Shown in pieces: positions 10,741 through 22,446 of a stretch of 64,000 nt of DNA. How positions within the stretch are numbered: position 1 is the stretch's first letter; every line of letters starts with the position of its first letter. This stretch comes from Timema cristinae (Eukaryota > Arthropoda > Insecta > Phasmatodea > Timematidae): contig JBCFYV010000012.1 of the NCBI GenBank assembly GCA_039000515.1, forward strand, positions 113,297,883-113,361,882. The letters run 5' to 3'. The position numbers and the translations under genes were made by a program. The notes under the pieces were generated by a model. That model ran no database searches, was not told the DNA's origin, and was given only the letters and a program-made list of their open reading frames with translations.

Positions 10741-11084
10741 TGTAATGATGATGATAGTAACAATAATGATGATAGCAATAAAATAAAAATATGGTCTAGT
10801 AAAAGTGTAGTCTGCCTTCTTTACTACTTTTAATTTGAGGGCAACTATTTGTTAGTAAAAATGCAAAATCATTTCCGCACACAATTTTAAAATTAGCTTA
10901 ACCAAAGACTACTTTAATATCAGATAGAATTGGTAGCTGAAATTTTTTTTTTTTAACTTTTTTCCTTTTGTATACAGTGGTGTGAATAGGATTAAGAGGG
11001 TGAATAGTGATGGTGTCAACTATCAAACCTAGCAGGATGAGCTGGGTGAAATCACACCGATAACAGTAGTGAGCCAAGTCTTAC

Positions 11085-11172
11085 TTGGGTCGAGTCCGCA
11101 AACGGATCCAGAGATTCTCCCCCCAGGTCCTGAGTCCCCAGCTGACCACTTCTTCCACGTGGAGATGGTCTT
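11085..11172 (-). CDS. iRhom exon E10: short luminal exon with GSVCGLDP
   Basis: A small exon of 88 nt that a length-filtered ORF search misses. It starts in phase 0 after a TTGTAG acceptor and reads KTISTWKKWSAGDSGPGGRI, then SGSVCGLDP. Vertebrate RHBDF1 has the equivalent STLAVWVKWP...GSVC-QDP just after the same upstream block, so position and content agree. The donor is CCCAA|GTAAGA, leaving one base in phase. That phase fits E11 only in the frame read as sequenced, which is part of the frameshift puzzle described for E11. Confidence 0.88.
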
Positions 11173-11326
11173 CTACAACAAACACACCCCCAGTCAGTTC
11201 ACGAAACACCCTTACCGTCACCGCTGAATCAAATATACACCAGTAATATCACAAACACAATAAATACAGGGTAAGGGTGATGCCTAGGTAGCCACAATAT
11301 TGCCATTCAGATGTTGTGCTTAGGTT

Positions 11327-11330
<4 letters not shown>

Positions 11331-11410
<80 letters not shown>

Positions 11411-11411
11411 A
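11331..11411. repeat. Compound (AT)n-(GT)n microsatellite
   Basis: About 30 AT dinucleotides followed by about 10 GT. Likely polymorphic and prone to read error. Confidence 0.95.
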
Positions 11412-11464
11412 TGTGGATTTGTTTACTTTCAAAGTGAAAATATCAACTTTTAAGCTATTTTTAC

Positions 11465-11745
11465 AAGTTGACATTTTCTGAGTTTAAAAGTACAACAATC
11501 CACATATTTCTGTTGATCGTTAAGAGATAAATGTCCGGGAAATTAAATTTAACTGTTATAAGAGCGTAGAATGGATCTTTGTGAATCTAATGGTGTAAAT
11601 TTAATAGGAGGATTTAAAATAAAAATTATATTGTATTTTTTAATTTCCTCCTCCCCTCTATGTTCTCCTACTGGCAGACATCTCCACCCAGGAAATAGCA
11701 TATACCCACTTAAGTTTCTGGGTGCTTGAAAATGTTTGGGTAGCC
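11465..11745 (+). repeat. Interspersed repeat, copy 2
   Basis: Second copy of the repeat at 8930-9200, here directly after the AT/GT microsatellite. The two copies differ by many substitutions, so this is an old family and not a recent duplication. Confidence 0.65.
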
Positions 11746-11825
11746 CCATTAAAAATCAACACAAGACCTTTAACTTGGTAGTCATGTGCTTTAACAACTT
11801 ATCTAACAATTAGAACCAAATAAAC

Positions 11826-12352
11826 ACGACTGCCACAAGACACATGTTTCAAACAAACACCACTGCCACGTGTTTCAAATAAACACCACTGCCACAAGAC
11901 ACATGTTTCAAATAACACGACTGCCACAAGACACATGTTTCAAAAACACCACTGCACTGTTCAAATAAACCATGCCACAAGACACATGTTTCAAATGAAC
12001 ACCACTGCCACAAGACACATGTTTCAAATGAACACCACTGCCACAAGACACATGTTTCAAATGAACACGACTGCCACAAGACACATGTTTCAAATAAACA
12101 CGACTGCCACAAAACACATGTTTCAAATTAACACGACTGCCCAACACATGTTTCAATAAACAGACTGCAAGACCATGTTTCAAATGAAAACGACTGCCAC
12201 AAGACACATGTTTCAAATAAACACGACTGACACAAGACACACGTTTCAAATGAACACGACTGCCACAAGACACATGTTTCAAATAAACACGACTGCCACA
12301 AGACACACGTTTCAAATGAACACGACTGCCACAAGACACATGTTTCAAATGA
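11826..12352. repeat. 33-bp minisatellite, about 16 units
   Basis: Unit CACGACTGCCACAAGACACA then TGTTTCAAATAAA, with point changes (aaa/tga) and a few single-base losses. Because 33 is a multiple of three, long frames open on both strands; the minus-strand frame repeats an 11-residue unit (CGSRVYLKHVS). No start, splice or codon signal suggests a real protein. Confidence 0.92.
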
Positions 12353-12379
12353 ACAAAAATGGAAGCTCAAGAACGGCCA

Positions 12380-13040
12380 ATTACAACATTTTGTTCTGTA
12401 ACAAGAATCGTTATGGCTTTGGTTGCTAGTAGTTGGATTGACATGGGGAAAATCTTTAGAATATACAAAGCAAGGATTTGTCCTTCAAATCCTAAAATAC
12501 CTAAGAGGGAGTAAAAAAAGGTTAATATTTAAAAAATTAGATATTTTTTTTAAAGTCGATCTAGCAGTATAGCCCCACATAATTATAGACCAAACCTTAC
12601 AACATGTCTCTATACAAATAACTTATCCCATAATTGAATGTGAATACACATTTTAACAAAAAACATTATTTTTTTAGCTACTATTTTCAATATTAACTAA
12701 AGAATTAGTGTTTGAATAAAATTAGAAGTGAAGAAGGGAAAACTATATCACTATGGGAGAGTTAACTTATCTTCTAATAATTGTCATAGACAAATTAAAA
12801 ACTAAATTAATATTTTTAATATAAATTACACCATACTTGTATTACCACCTGCAATGTAATGGATTAGCAATTAATATATTAGGCGCATGCACAAAGGTTG
12901 AATTGTTTTACACATAGGTAAGTTTTCTAAAATACAAGCAAATACATCAAAATACTAAATCATGCAACACGGAGAACAGAGCAAGAATACAAGAATAGCT
13001 TTTTAGTTTTTGGAAAATGCAATCATATTTATTGAGGATG
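12380..13040. other. Intron sequence, nothing recognised
   Basis: AT-rich part of the long E9-E10 intron, without features I can name. An 18-base poly-G run follows at about 13045-13062. Confidence 0.5.
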
Positions 13041-13071
13041 GTAGGGGGGGGGGGGGGGGGGTGTCAAGAGA

Positions 13072-13315
13072 TGGTCTAACGGTCTAAGGTGTCATTCTCG
13101 TATTTATACTGGCATGCCGTTTACATGGAGGTCTAGTTTTTAGAGTCCTGGTCAAATGTAATGAGTGTGGTTTTTACTAAATAGTTTGTCACACTCTCTC
13201 CACGTAAATAAATGTGAGTACACTTCCTCTAAACCAAGCCTTCATAATCCCTAACACATTAGTGTACCTACTAAATATGCATATAACCTGAACAAATAGT
13301 GAAACACGGACCTTA
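13072..13315 (+). mobile_element. SINE family A copy
   Basis: Head ACGGTCTAAGGTGTCATTCT, damaged B box, body TAGTTTGTCACACTCTCTC and GAGTACACTTCCTC, tail ATATAACCTGAACAAATAG. The head is interrupted or rearranged. Confidence 0.65.
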
Positions 13316-13444
13316 AAAAAAGAGAGCAAAACATCAATGATGACATTTGTAAAAATGATTAGTATTACTTTAAAAGTGTCAGATAATGTTCTTCCTAACA
13401 TGTTATTACTGTATCATGAACCGTTTAATGAATACCAAATACAC

Positions 13445-13870
13445 TTTTACACTAAGCATCAACATCATGATCATCGTAAACAGTTTCCAGCCACTGGAAC
13501 ATAAACCTCTCTAGCATTCCTATTTCCCCACCATGACCAAGCCTTCTCCTCTCTCCTACACACTTCCTCTAAGAGCTTCCTCTTGACCTCTTAATCTCCA
13601 CTTCAATATCCAGCATCTTTTTTTGATATCTTCTCCTCCTCCTTTATTCTTTGTCATGACTTCTTTATACTGTCAAGCACTGGTTCTTCTTTAATTATTC
13701 CTCTCACCCTCTCATTTCTCATTCTATCCATTCTTTTCACTCTTATACTACTTCTCAGAAATATCATCTCACCGTCTTGAACTGTGCTCTTAACCTGCTC
13801 CTTCATTACCAACGTTTCCACTGTGTATGTCAATGGTGGTACACAGTACATGTTGTAGATCACGCACTCC
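13445..13870 (-). mobile_element. LINE 3' end fragment
   Basis: The minus-strand frame (13654-13863) reads PPLTYTVETLVMKEQVKS, then IRVKRMDRMRNERVRGI, the pattern of the non-LTR ORF2 C-terminus. The low-coordinate end carries the 3' terminus (plus-strand ATCATGATCATCGTAAACAG and TTTCCAGCC), matching the LINE tail elsewhere. Confidence 0.7.
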
Positions 13871-13974
13871 TTTGCATTTCCTCGGCACGTCCCTGCTAAT
13901 ATACTATTAAATATATTAGACTAAATGCGAACATTATAAGTTGCTCTTCATTTTTTTGTAGTTTGCTATGTACA

Positions 13975-14525
13975 CCTTTGAGTATCGGATTATTCTTTAT
14001 AACGGACAGCTTATATGTCCCTGACAGAATAACACGGGTTCACTCACGGCGAAACAACTTACAAATAACGGACTTTCTCAATAACTGACACGGACACTTC
14101 AAATGATGCATATTTATGCATAACAGTCTGTGGTATTTAAAAGGTCATACCTCCGACCCTACCGAGCCATTATCAGGGGGGTGTTCCAGCAGTTGTCCGT
14201 GCTTGTGTGCACATATTCAGTACAGAAGCTATAGTGTTAATATTTAATTTAATTTGTGTATCGCTTTGTATAATATGCAATCTGTACAGTATTATACATA
14301 GAAAATGTATCAATTAGTCATAGTTATTCTGCATACAATACTCCACAGTGCAGTAATTAAATTGTTGTAGTTAATATTCACAGTATCTAGGTTCATGTAG
14401 ATTAAACTGTGTTCAAGAATTATGGTTTAAAAATATTTAAATATTTTTTAAATAACAAACACCTCTTAATAACAGAGATTTTTCTTATCCTGAAAGGTGT
14501 CCGCTATTAAGAGATTTCCTTGTAA
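13975..14525. mobile_element. Probable pogo/Tigger-like DNA element remnant
   Basis: TATAACGGACAGCTTATATG followed by TCCCTGACAGAATAAC, with repeated 'aacggac' and 'cggacac' phrases and GTGTCCGCTATTAAGAGAT near the other end, is the style of pogo/Tigger element termini. No transposase frame is present. Boundaries are approximate. Confidence 0.4.
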
Positions 14526-14529
14526 AAAA

Positions 14530-15890
14530 ACAAATTGTACTTTTAATCACATTCAATCAATTTGAAAATCTTTAGGTTAATTCATAGGTGCCAACATTTT
14601 ATTAATAAAAAAAATACCTATGTTTTCCAGAAGAAATTTCCATATTTACAGACGTTTTAGAGAGTATAATAGAAGAAAAATTTATATTTTTTTTTTTATA
14701 AATTTGACTAGTTTGAAGTGATGTAATTTATTGGTAACTATAGGAGGATGGTTTGAGCTTGATGGGAACATATATGGTGGTTATGTGGCTCGATGTATCA
14801 AGGAAGGTGGTTATGTGGCTCGATGTATCAAGAAGATGAGAGGCAGAGGCATGCGCAGCGTGGGTGTCATTGCACTCCCCCCCCCCCACCCCCAAAAAAA
14901 TGGAATGGAGAAAAAAAAAAATCAAATTTTTACCATAAAACTGCCTGATAGATATGCTAATGGTTGTGGATACAGACTTGGATAAAATTACTGACCAGTT
15001 TACAAAACTGGTACCCTTCAGCCGGAAATTAAAATTGTAATTAATAATGTATTTATTTTTCTATTTTTCAAAGAATAGTGCTGTAGAATAAAACATATTC
15101 TCGAGGGGGGTGGGATCGATACCGCCCTTTTCATCGTCCAACTGACACCCCCCCCCCATTTGTTACACCCTGCACACACTAATGATGGGATGGGCAGTAA
15201 GACATGTGTTTAAATCATCAAGATTGATTCTTATTTGCCCTTTCTTATTCCAAATACCTACCATTTAAAGCTTTAACTTAAATACCTCAAATTCACGATA
15301 TTTGAGTGAGTTTTTTTTTTTGTTTTTTTTGCAGAAGTCCTGTGTTTTCCTTGTTTTCTGGACAAAAAGTTATTCCATGTTTTTCCTGGTTTGTTACAAC
15401 TTTGTAAGTAAAATGCTATCTATTTTTAAAATACCTTTTATTTATTTATTTCCGATGTTCACTACTCCTGCCAGAAAGTTTGTGCTGTAACTGGTTTACA
15501 TACCACGAAATATTTAAGTAACCTCCCATGTAACAGTTGATGAAGGCATGGCGAGTCATAACTCACTATGTTAGTTTATTATGGACAAATAGAAGGGTGA
15601 CTAATGAGTTAAGTTTAAAGTTTACTTCAGCGTCGGACAGTTCGGAAGGCAGCTGGTACTGGAGTGTTTCTCAACTGACTTGTAATTGTGTTATATAAGA
15701 ACAGCAGCACAGGAATATGGCGGGAGGTAGACTAAAGTTTATGAGGTACACTCTGTTTCCTATCAAAACAAGACCTCTTGGTAATTTACAGAAATATTAT
15801 TTTAGCCTCATACCTTAACACCGGTTCAGGTCATAAGCATTTGTACTTTATACACTATTGTGTTAAGAATGAGGTAAGTTCAATTTATTG
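14530..15890. other. Intron sequence with short tandem duplications and poly-C
   Basis: Contains a direct duplication of about 29 bp (GGTGGTTATGTGGCTCGATG..., 14775-14830), poly-C runs near 14875-14890 and 15150-15158, and AT-rich filler. The 84-codon ORF at 14731 spans the duplication and shows no domain. Confidence 0.5.
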
Positions 15891-15894
15891 AAAG

Positions 15895-16040
15895 TGTACC
15901 CACATTTGCATGAAAGGCGAGGGGGGAAACAATTTAAATACCCTTAATACACCCAACCGAGATTTGAACCTTGAGCTTCCCATAATCAGCTGACCAGTTT
16001 ATTGTGAGAGTGACGCTTTAGACAGTTCGACCACATGGAC
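15895..16040 (-). mobile_element. SINE family A, partial
   Basis: Minus-strand copy recognised by GTGTACCCACATTTGCATG, CACCCAACCGAGATTTGAAC (B box) and GAGAGTGACGCTTTAGAC in plus orientation. The 3' tail is missing. Confidence 0.65.
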
Positions 16041-16225
16041 GTAACCACCTCCATCACTGACTGCACTGGCGATCGTCGTGCCTGGTCACGTGACTGAAGG
16101 TTTCTCTCTGATTGGCTCACCTCTCGAGCCGACAAGGAACCAAGCAAGGAAAATAGCACGGGGCCTATCAAGAGAAACCAGTAGCCAAGACATCAGTGAC
16201 GTCATTTTACAGCAGCGTAAACTGC

Positions 16226-16460
16226 TCAACACCGAGCAAAGGATCTAGCGACGAGTCCTGCTCCATATGCGGCGGGTTCTGCAAGACCTACCTCTTCCTT
16301 TGATCCACACACTCTACCTTCATATACTAACTTCGCCACTCGATCCACACTCATCCTCTCAACATGCACAAACCAATGTAAGGTGGTTCTTTCAATACAC
16401 ATCTTAACTGTTTTGCACCAAATATTTTGAGTAATAGGTTGGATTCTGTTCATGAGAACC
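16226..16460 (-). mobile_element. LINE ORF2 C-terminal fragment
   Basis: The minus-strand frame reads MNRIQPITQNIWCKTVKMC, TTLHWFVHVERMSVDRVAKL and VYEGRVCGSKEEVG, matching the conserved 'LRWFGHVERM-DR--K-VYEG' end of non-LTR retrotransposon proteins. A related frame is at 59.7 kb. No upstream reverse transcriptase. Confidence 0.75.
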
Positions 16461-16892
16461 CTTTCCCCTCTCTACTTCATCGTTCAAGAAAAGCAACTGG
16501 TTATTGTTCTTAGCCTGCTGGTACTGATGATGGGGCAAGGGTGGTTTGGTGGTTGTTTGTTGGGGTTTCACTCTCCCCCACAAAATATTAATAGTTTATT
16601 TATTTTTATATTATATTTAAATGCCTAGGCTATTAACTTATTGGAGCCTTAAAAACTATACAAGTAACTTAAACCTTTGTTATGTTTTTAAATAAACTTT
16701 AAATTATATCGAGAGGGATGTTTAAAAAAAAAGTCTTGCTATTTCCTGTTGAGGGACTTCGTTATGGGATATCCGCTACACCCCTTTACCCCCCATAAAA
16801 ATCTTGTTAAGGCCGTTTCTTGGTCATACAAGTTAAGAATTGTGTTGTTTTAGTACATACAGAGTTTAAAAAAATGTGTCTATTTTTTTTAG

Positions 16893-17123
16893 CCACATCT
16901 TACTACCTGTTCGGGTTATACGCCTATGTATTAATTACACTAATGTGTTAGGGATTAGAAAGTTTTTAATTTAGAGGAAGTGTAAGCGCATTTGCGTGTA
17001 AAACTATTTAGGGGAAACCACCCTCAGTCCACCTGACCAGGATCGAACCCCTGATCTTCCCGCTTTAGGCCGTCTAGTCCAACACGAGAGTGGCGCGTTA
17101 GACCATGCAGCCACCGAAGCGGG
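16893..17123 (-). mobile_element. SINE family A copy
   Basis: Well preserved. Plus-strand order: tail TCTTACTACCTGTTCGGGTT, body AGGAAGTGTAAGCGCATTTG, B box AGGATCGAACCCCTGATCTT, head GCGCGTTAGACCATGCAGCC. Confidence 0.85.
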
Positions 17124-17129
17124 TTGTTT

Positions 17130-17840
17130 CTAATTTTCAATATCCAAATTCCTTGCACCTTTAGTTTCTATTGGACTGCCAGACATTGAATTTTGTAAAG
17201 CACAAGTTGAAAGCTTTATTCCGGCACCCTTGGGACAAAATGAGCTCTGGACAACAGAGTTTGAATCCGAAGAACTTTTTATATAGGCACTCTTTACACC
17301 TAGGCATGCCATATCCCTCTACATACTTATTGCTATGTCATACAAGGTGGAATGAAGCCTAAATCAGGGAATAATACACCAACTTTCACAACTCTTGGTC
17401 TCTTGGAAGACATCACTAAGGGCTAAAATACAGCCAGAATACAAGCCAAGATAAGAATGTATAATCAAAACACTCGGCTGCAGATGTAACAACTTTGGTT
17501 CCTTTGTACTGCTAATAACACCGTCCTGGTGGCTGCTGCTCTAACTAATGGCTGCAGATTTAAAAAAATGCCAGAGCACAGAACGCCGGAGAGTTTCAAC
17601 TTGTATTCATTTTACAGAAAGACAAAAACAAAGGAGACAAAATGGATCTAGCCTTTAGGTTAGTTTGTATGTTTGGATAGAAATTTGGAACTGAGTAATG
17701 ACATATTACAACTGTAACTAACCGGTGAAATTTTGGAGCCTACCCATTAATACTAAAGCTCACTTAGATACAAAACAAATTTAAAAAAAAAGTGACTTCA
17801 ATGACTGAAGATCCTATAATGATTTGGCTTCATCTTCTTC
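17130..17840. other. Intron sequence, unrecognised
   Basis: Short plus-strand frames in 17160-17350 resemble decayed coding sequence but match no family I can name. Confidence 0.35.
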
Positions 17841-17884
17841 CTCTACCTGAATGATTTATGTTCCTTAAAGAAAGATCCAAGGAA

Positions 17885-18015
17885 TCACTAATTCAACAAA
17901 CCGGACTGAAAACGACAGGGAGATCAAGGTTTGAATCCCAAATGGGTGTAATGAAAAGTTTTTTTTTCTTAAATGCTGATACATTTCCTCTAAATTATAT
18001 CTCCCCATTCCTGGC
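17885..18015 (+). mobile_element. SINE family A, partial
   Basis: GAAAACGACAGGGAGATCAA, then GGTTTGAATCCCAAATGGGT (B box), then the body up to ACATTTCCTCTAAATTATAT. Head and tail eroded. Confidence 0.6.
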
Positions 18016-18639
18016 CTATGTTTTTATTTTGATTGAAGAATATATCATGCACACACTGGACATAACAATAAGGGTAAGTTCACACTATTTAGAAACCATG
18101 CCAATCTAAGAGGTATTTAAAAAAAATGCACTTGCCATAATATTGAATTGAAACCAAAATAATATCATGTAAAAACCTTAAAAATAAAATTACAAAAAGA
18201 AGATCAAAGAGAGCAGAGCATTATAAGTGTCAAAAATAATAATAATAAAAATAATGAGAAAAGAATAAACATAAATAGCATTCCCATGATGTACTGTAAA
18301 TCAATTTTGACAAGCAAAAGATATTTGCGTTGAGGTATGCCACGTACCGTTGGTCTTAGTCCCCGCACCAGTTGGTTGAAAGGAAACAAGAAAAATACCG
18401 TTGGTTACATAAAATAAGCAACAGCACAAAAAAAAAAGCCCTGATTACTCACCGAGAGTTGAGCAAGTTGGATCACCTGGCGGTGGGAATATTCGACCGA
18501 GTGAGGTATTTTTTTGAAAATATATGTGTACATTCTTAGTGAGGTTGTTGGCCTCTTTATTGGGTTTGGTTTTCAAAGTGCGTCACTTAGCTGACTTGGT
18601 GGAGTGAGCCAACGCTTGATTAATTACATGAATAGTGAA

Positions 18640-18855
18640 GCTTAAAATATGCATGTGTTTGAAAAAAGGTTCTGGAAAGGTGGATAGAAATATATAAAAG
18701 GGAACAAACACAATATGGCTTTTTACAGTGAAAACAAGAAAACAGATTCACACTTTACATCGCTACATTTGGTTCACTCACTTTTATGTTTCCTATCCAC
18801 CTTTCCTGTCCCTTCTTCCAAAATAATTTTCTTAAAGATACGCTTAAAATATGTA
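18640..18855. mobile_element. Foldback element
   Basis: Inverted arms: AAAATATGCATGTG and GGAAAGGTGGATAGAAA on the left; TTTCCTATCCACCTTTCC and CGCTTAAAATATG on the right, around an AT-rich loop. About 215 bp, no coding capacity. Confidence 0.6.
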
Positions 18856-18859
18856 AAAT

Positions 18860-19915
18860 ATCTTTAGTTACGAATATAGCCACACCAGACATCATATTCA
18901 TAGATTTTGAAAATGACACTGGGAACTGAACCAAGAGACCCTTTTATGAGCGTGCCAATGAGCTATCTACAGTAGCCCCCTGGCTTCTCCTCCTATTCTA
19001 TGTCAAACTGGCCCTTTAATACCAGGTACCAACATTAGCTAAGCATGTGCTAGCGCGCTTAGCTCTGATCTTGGAGGTTAAAGGTTTAACTACTCAGTCA
19101 AGTCAACTGAGGAGTTTTTATTTTCTACAGTGGTTTCCCATTTTATTTTCAGACGAAATGTCTTGAAATTATGAAACCTCAACTAGTTAAATTGCCAAGG
19201 CACTGTCACTAACAGGTACCATATAAAAAATAGAAACAGTTGAAGATCAGATTGCCAACAGCCACATTAAGAAAATTAACATTTGTCTCGATCCACTTTC
19301 CGAAATATCTCTGCTTTAAAAAGTTATTTTTAATTTTTTATTCAGATTACCATAGTTTTATTAAAAACATCTTATTATGTATTTAACAATTTTTTATTTA
19401 TTTTTTCTGGGGAAACAATCACAAGGATATTAATTAAGAATATTTAATAATTATGTATCAAGTCTATGTAAATTCCTAAACAGCAGTTAATTTCGGTTTT
19501 AATATTTTTAAACCAAAAAGGTGACCCAGTTTGCATAACTCTCACTAAGTAAACAAAACACATTAAGATAGGAGACCCTTAGATTGGAAGTTGTTTACCA
19601 AAGCCTGGCTATAAAGCAAAGTTTGGAAGAGCAAAGTTATTCCTACACCCTGAGAAAAAAAACAACCATCGTTGGTAGTTTTGTTTACTTATTCCAAATC
19701 TTTTAACAAAACATAATTTAAAAAATTACACTCCTCAACTTCCAATCTATATTGTCCCCTCTTAGAAAGTTGAATTGGAAAGTCTAGGTGTAGTATAAAA
19801 TAAGTATTTAGTGTTTAAATATTTCTTAAATGCATTTATCATGATATATACTTTAAATTATTGTCAATAGCTATTGTATAAAAAAAGTCTTATTTTCAAG
19901 AAATGTTCGTACACA
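18860..19915. other. Intron sequence with one tRNA-like SINE remnant
   Basis: At 18905-18985 the plus strand reads ACTGGGAACTGAACCAAGAG...GAGCTATCTAC, the reverse of a degraded tRNA-like head. The rest is AT-rich and unremarkable. Confidence 0.4.
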
Positions 19916-19921
19916 ACATTA

Positions 19922-20938
19922 GAGGACATCCATAAACCACGTGGTAGCACTGTTTATAAGGGGGAGGGGAGCTCTAATGTCTACAATGTGTTACATGGGG
20001 GGGGGAGTTCAGAACAGTGTTCCGTAACACAGATCTTGTAATGTTCTCTCGAGCCTATTATACCCTGGTAGACATATTTGTAATGTTATGGTCCAGAGCA
20101 CATGGTTCGCAGAGGGTGCTACATTTTATAATGACAGAGTTCACAAATCACTTATGTAAACTTAATGAACTATTTATTCAGTCTCAGTGCTGTACTGAAC
20201 GGGGTGAATATGCTAGCCGATATTACATGCGCCGCTATTTCTTAGGCAACTGGGAGGTTTACAATGTGATTGGATCAATCTGAGGACCGGCGGGAAATAG
20301 TTACTGTCCTGACTCTTATTCAGTTACTAATAAGATAATATGTTTTCTCTTGATGAATACAGGTCCTGATTGCTCGGGGACTATTTCGCTAGTTTTCTCA
20401 TCTCCGTTTTTCAACAGGGTTGTTTACGAAGACTTTGCTTCCAGAATATTTGAGTAACGTGATGCTATCGTCCCTTCCCCCTTATCCTTCAAAAAGATTT
20501 TACCTGGGTGGCCGGTAGAGAGAGAAAGATAGATGTCGCACCACACAGATATTTACTGTGAAACATCGTGTAAATTAAATACATTTTGAATATTATTATA
20601 TTTGATTAGATCTGATTATCTCTATTAATTGATCAAAAAGGATGTGTAAAATATATTTAATTTTACACTTTAATTCTCTAATATTGAAAAAATAATATCA
20701 TTGTTTATGTTTACACTGTTAGTAAACATAATTATTGATAACTTAAGATTCTAAGACCCTCTTTTAGTGTGACGAAAGCTTTCCTATGAAATACTGACAG
20801 TCATTCTTGGTGTGAAAAAGTTACGTAACACACATTGGAGGGAAGGGGTCAGGCTAAAGGTCTACTTGGTGTTTCATGTGTGGGAGAAAAAAAAAAGTAA
20901 GAAAGTGCTACGTGGCTTAAGGAGGACACCTTCGTTAA
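19922..20938. mobile_element. DNA transposon-like element with terminal inverted repeats
   Basis: The left end GACATCCATAAACCACGTGG...AGCACT is an imperfect inverse of the right end ...AGTGCTACGTGGCTTAAGGAG. Subterminal GGGGGAGGGGAGCTCTAATG, then TCTACAATGTGTTACA, recurs at 57.7 kb. About 1 kb. The inner 88-codon ORF (20017-20283) has no recognised transposase motif, so it is probably non-autonomous. Confidence 0.55.
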
Positions 20939-20939
20939 G

Positions 20940-22284
20940 ATATGTATTATTTGTATTTCAATTTTTTTTTTAATGGCAAAATATACAACTGATAGCTTTT
21001 ATCAGCTGGTGATAAGCATTTGCAACCAAAGATAGAAAGCATTTACATTTGTCATTATTGTATTGATTTTTAATTTTGTAATTTTAACCAATTTATTTTA
21101 ATACATGCTTAATAACACTGATTTGAAATATAACTAAGTCAACTATTTAACTACGCTTTATTTATAAAACTGTTAAGTGTAAAAACTCAAGAACAGAAAA
21201 AATATGAAGCAACATTTTGTAAGTTATTATTTTAGAAAGCAGAATATCAACAACTTATGAGATCACTCTTAAAAAAGATACAAACAGGCCAACAATGTAA
21301 AGAACCATTGTGATTTTTAATAATTATTATACTTCAGAATGAACACCTTTCAAATGTATCCAATTATTACCGAAGTGATGATGGATGGGATCTTTTAATT
21401 TGTTTCTGGTTCATTAACTTATACAGATATTTATGATTGATCTAGATTTTAGTGGATTATAGTTTGCAAATATTAAAGAGTTAAAAAAATTATGTAGCTC
21501 TAATGATGAATAAAATGTGAGTACTATTGTTTTTTATTATGTAATTAATTATGTAATTTATAAAAAATCTGGAGATTCAAAAAGAGTTGCATTCTCGTGA
21601 AAGTAATACTTTATTAAACGTGTACAATGTAATAAAATGAGTAATTGTATTTAAAAACAACATGATGAATGGTATTCTTTCAACTTGAAGTAACCTTTAA
21701 TATCCTTCCCTACAAGGGATTAAAGAAAAAAAATGACGAATCACAATGTAGGGAATTTTATTACATAAGTTATCTTGAAATAGAGCACTGGGCTAGATTA
21801 GGGTTAAACGTTTGAGAGGTAGCAAGAACTATTTCCGGAGTGAGGCTGGAGTAGAATTTGATACACAAAACACATTTTTGAAACAAACTTTCCTTACCAC
21901 AGGTATATTTGAGCAATAAATATGTATGTATCAGTAAAAATTTGTTTTTAAAATGTGTTTTATAACAACAGTAATTTCTAATCCAGCATTATCCAGATAG
22001 TGTTCTGGCTAGTTCTCCTATATCTAACCAAATAATATATTGCAATAAAACAAAACACCACATCAAGTGGGTATTTTTTTAGTAAAATGTTGTATATGCA
22101 AAATAGTTAAGGGGTATTCGTAATATGGCAGTGTATTTAGTTGAATAAGGGAGAACATAGGTGATAGGAGGGTGTAGTCCCTGAATTTTGATGCAAAACA
22201 AAGTCAAAATGGGTTTGTCAAAAAAAAAAAAAACAACAGGACAGGGTAAAGGGGGCAGAAGCAAACGAAATTGCTCCAACTTAC
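20940..22284. other. Intron sequence, nothing recognised
   Basis: AT-rich end of the E9-E10 intron up to the E9 donor. No repeat family or coding segment seen. Confidence 0.5.
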
Positions 22285-22446
22285 TGAACAGTCGGCCTGG
22301 GAGGACTGAACACAGCCCGAATCGTCGTTACGGATACAACACGCCGTCTCGCGTTCTTTTTCCCTCCCCTTCTCGATCTCCTTGATGATCTTCACATCTT
22401 TCCGCATGCACGGCGCAAACTTGGCCCCGAGATGTATCAGGTCCGC
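22285..22446 (-). CDS. iRhom exon E9: iRhom homology domain, cysteine-rich
   Basis: The exon has exactly 54 codons, phase 0 at both ends, with acceptor TTGCAG and donor TCA|GTAAGT. The product starts ADLIHLGAKFAPCMRKD and includes RETACCIRNDDSGCVQSS. Five cysteines (13, 35, 36, 44, 53) match the conserved luminal cysteines of the iRhom homology domain, which lies between helices 1 and 2 and takes part in client binding. A charged stretch (IKEIEKGREKERE) lies between them. It joins E8 (IGPRA) and E10 with no missing residues. Confidence 0.97.

Noticed and set aside
17130..17362. Possible decayed coding sequence (frames with FCKAQVESFIPAPLG-like reading)
   Set aside because: Short, contains a stop, and matches no family I can name; could be transposon debris.
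20017..20283. 88-codon plus-strand ORF inside the inverted-repeat element
   Set aside because: No transposase motif, no homologue recognised, and the element shows non-autonomous features.
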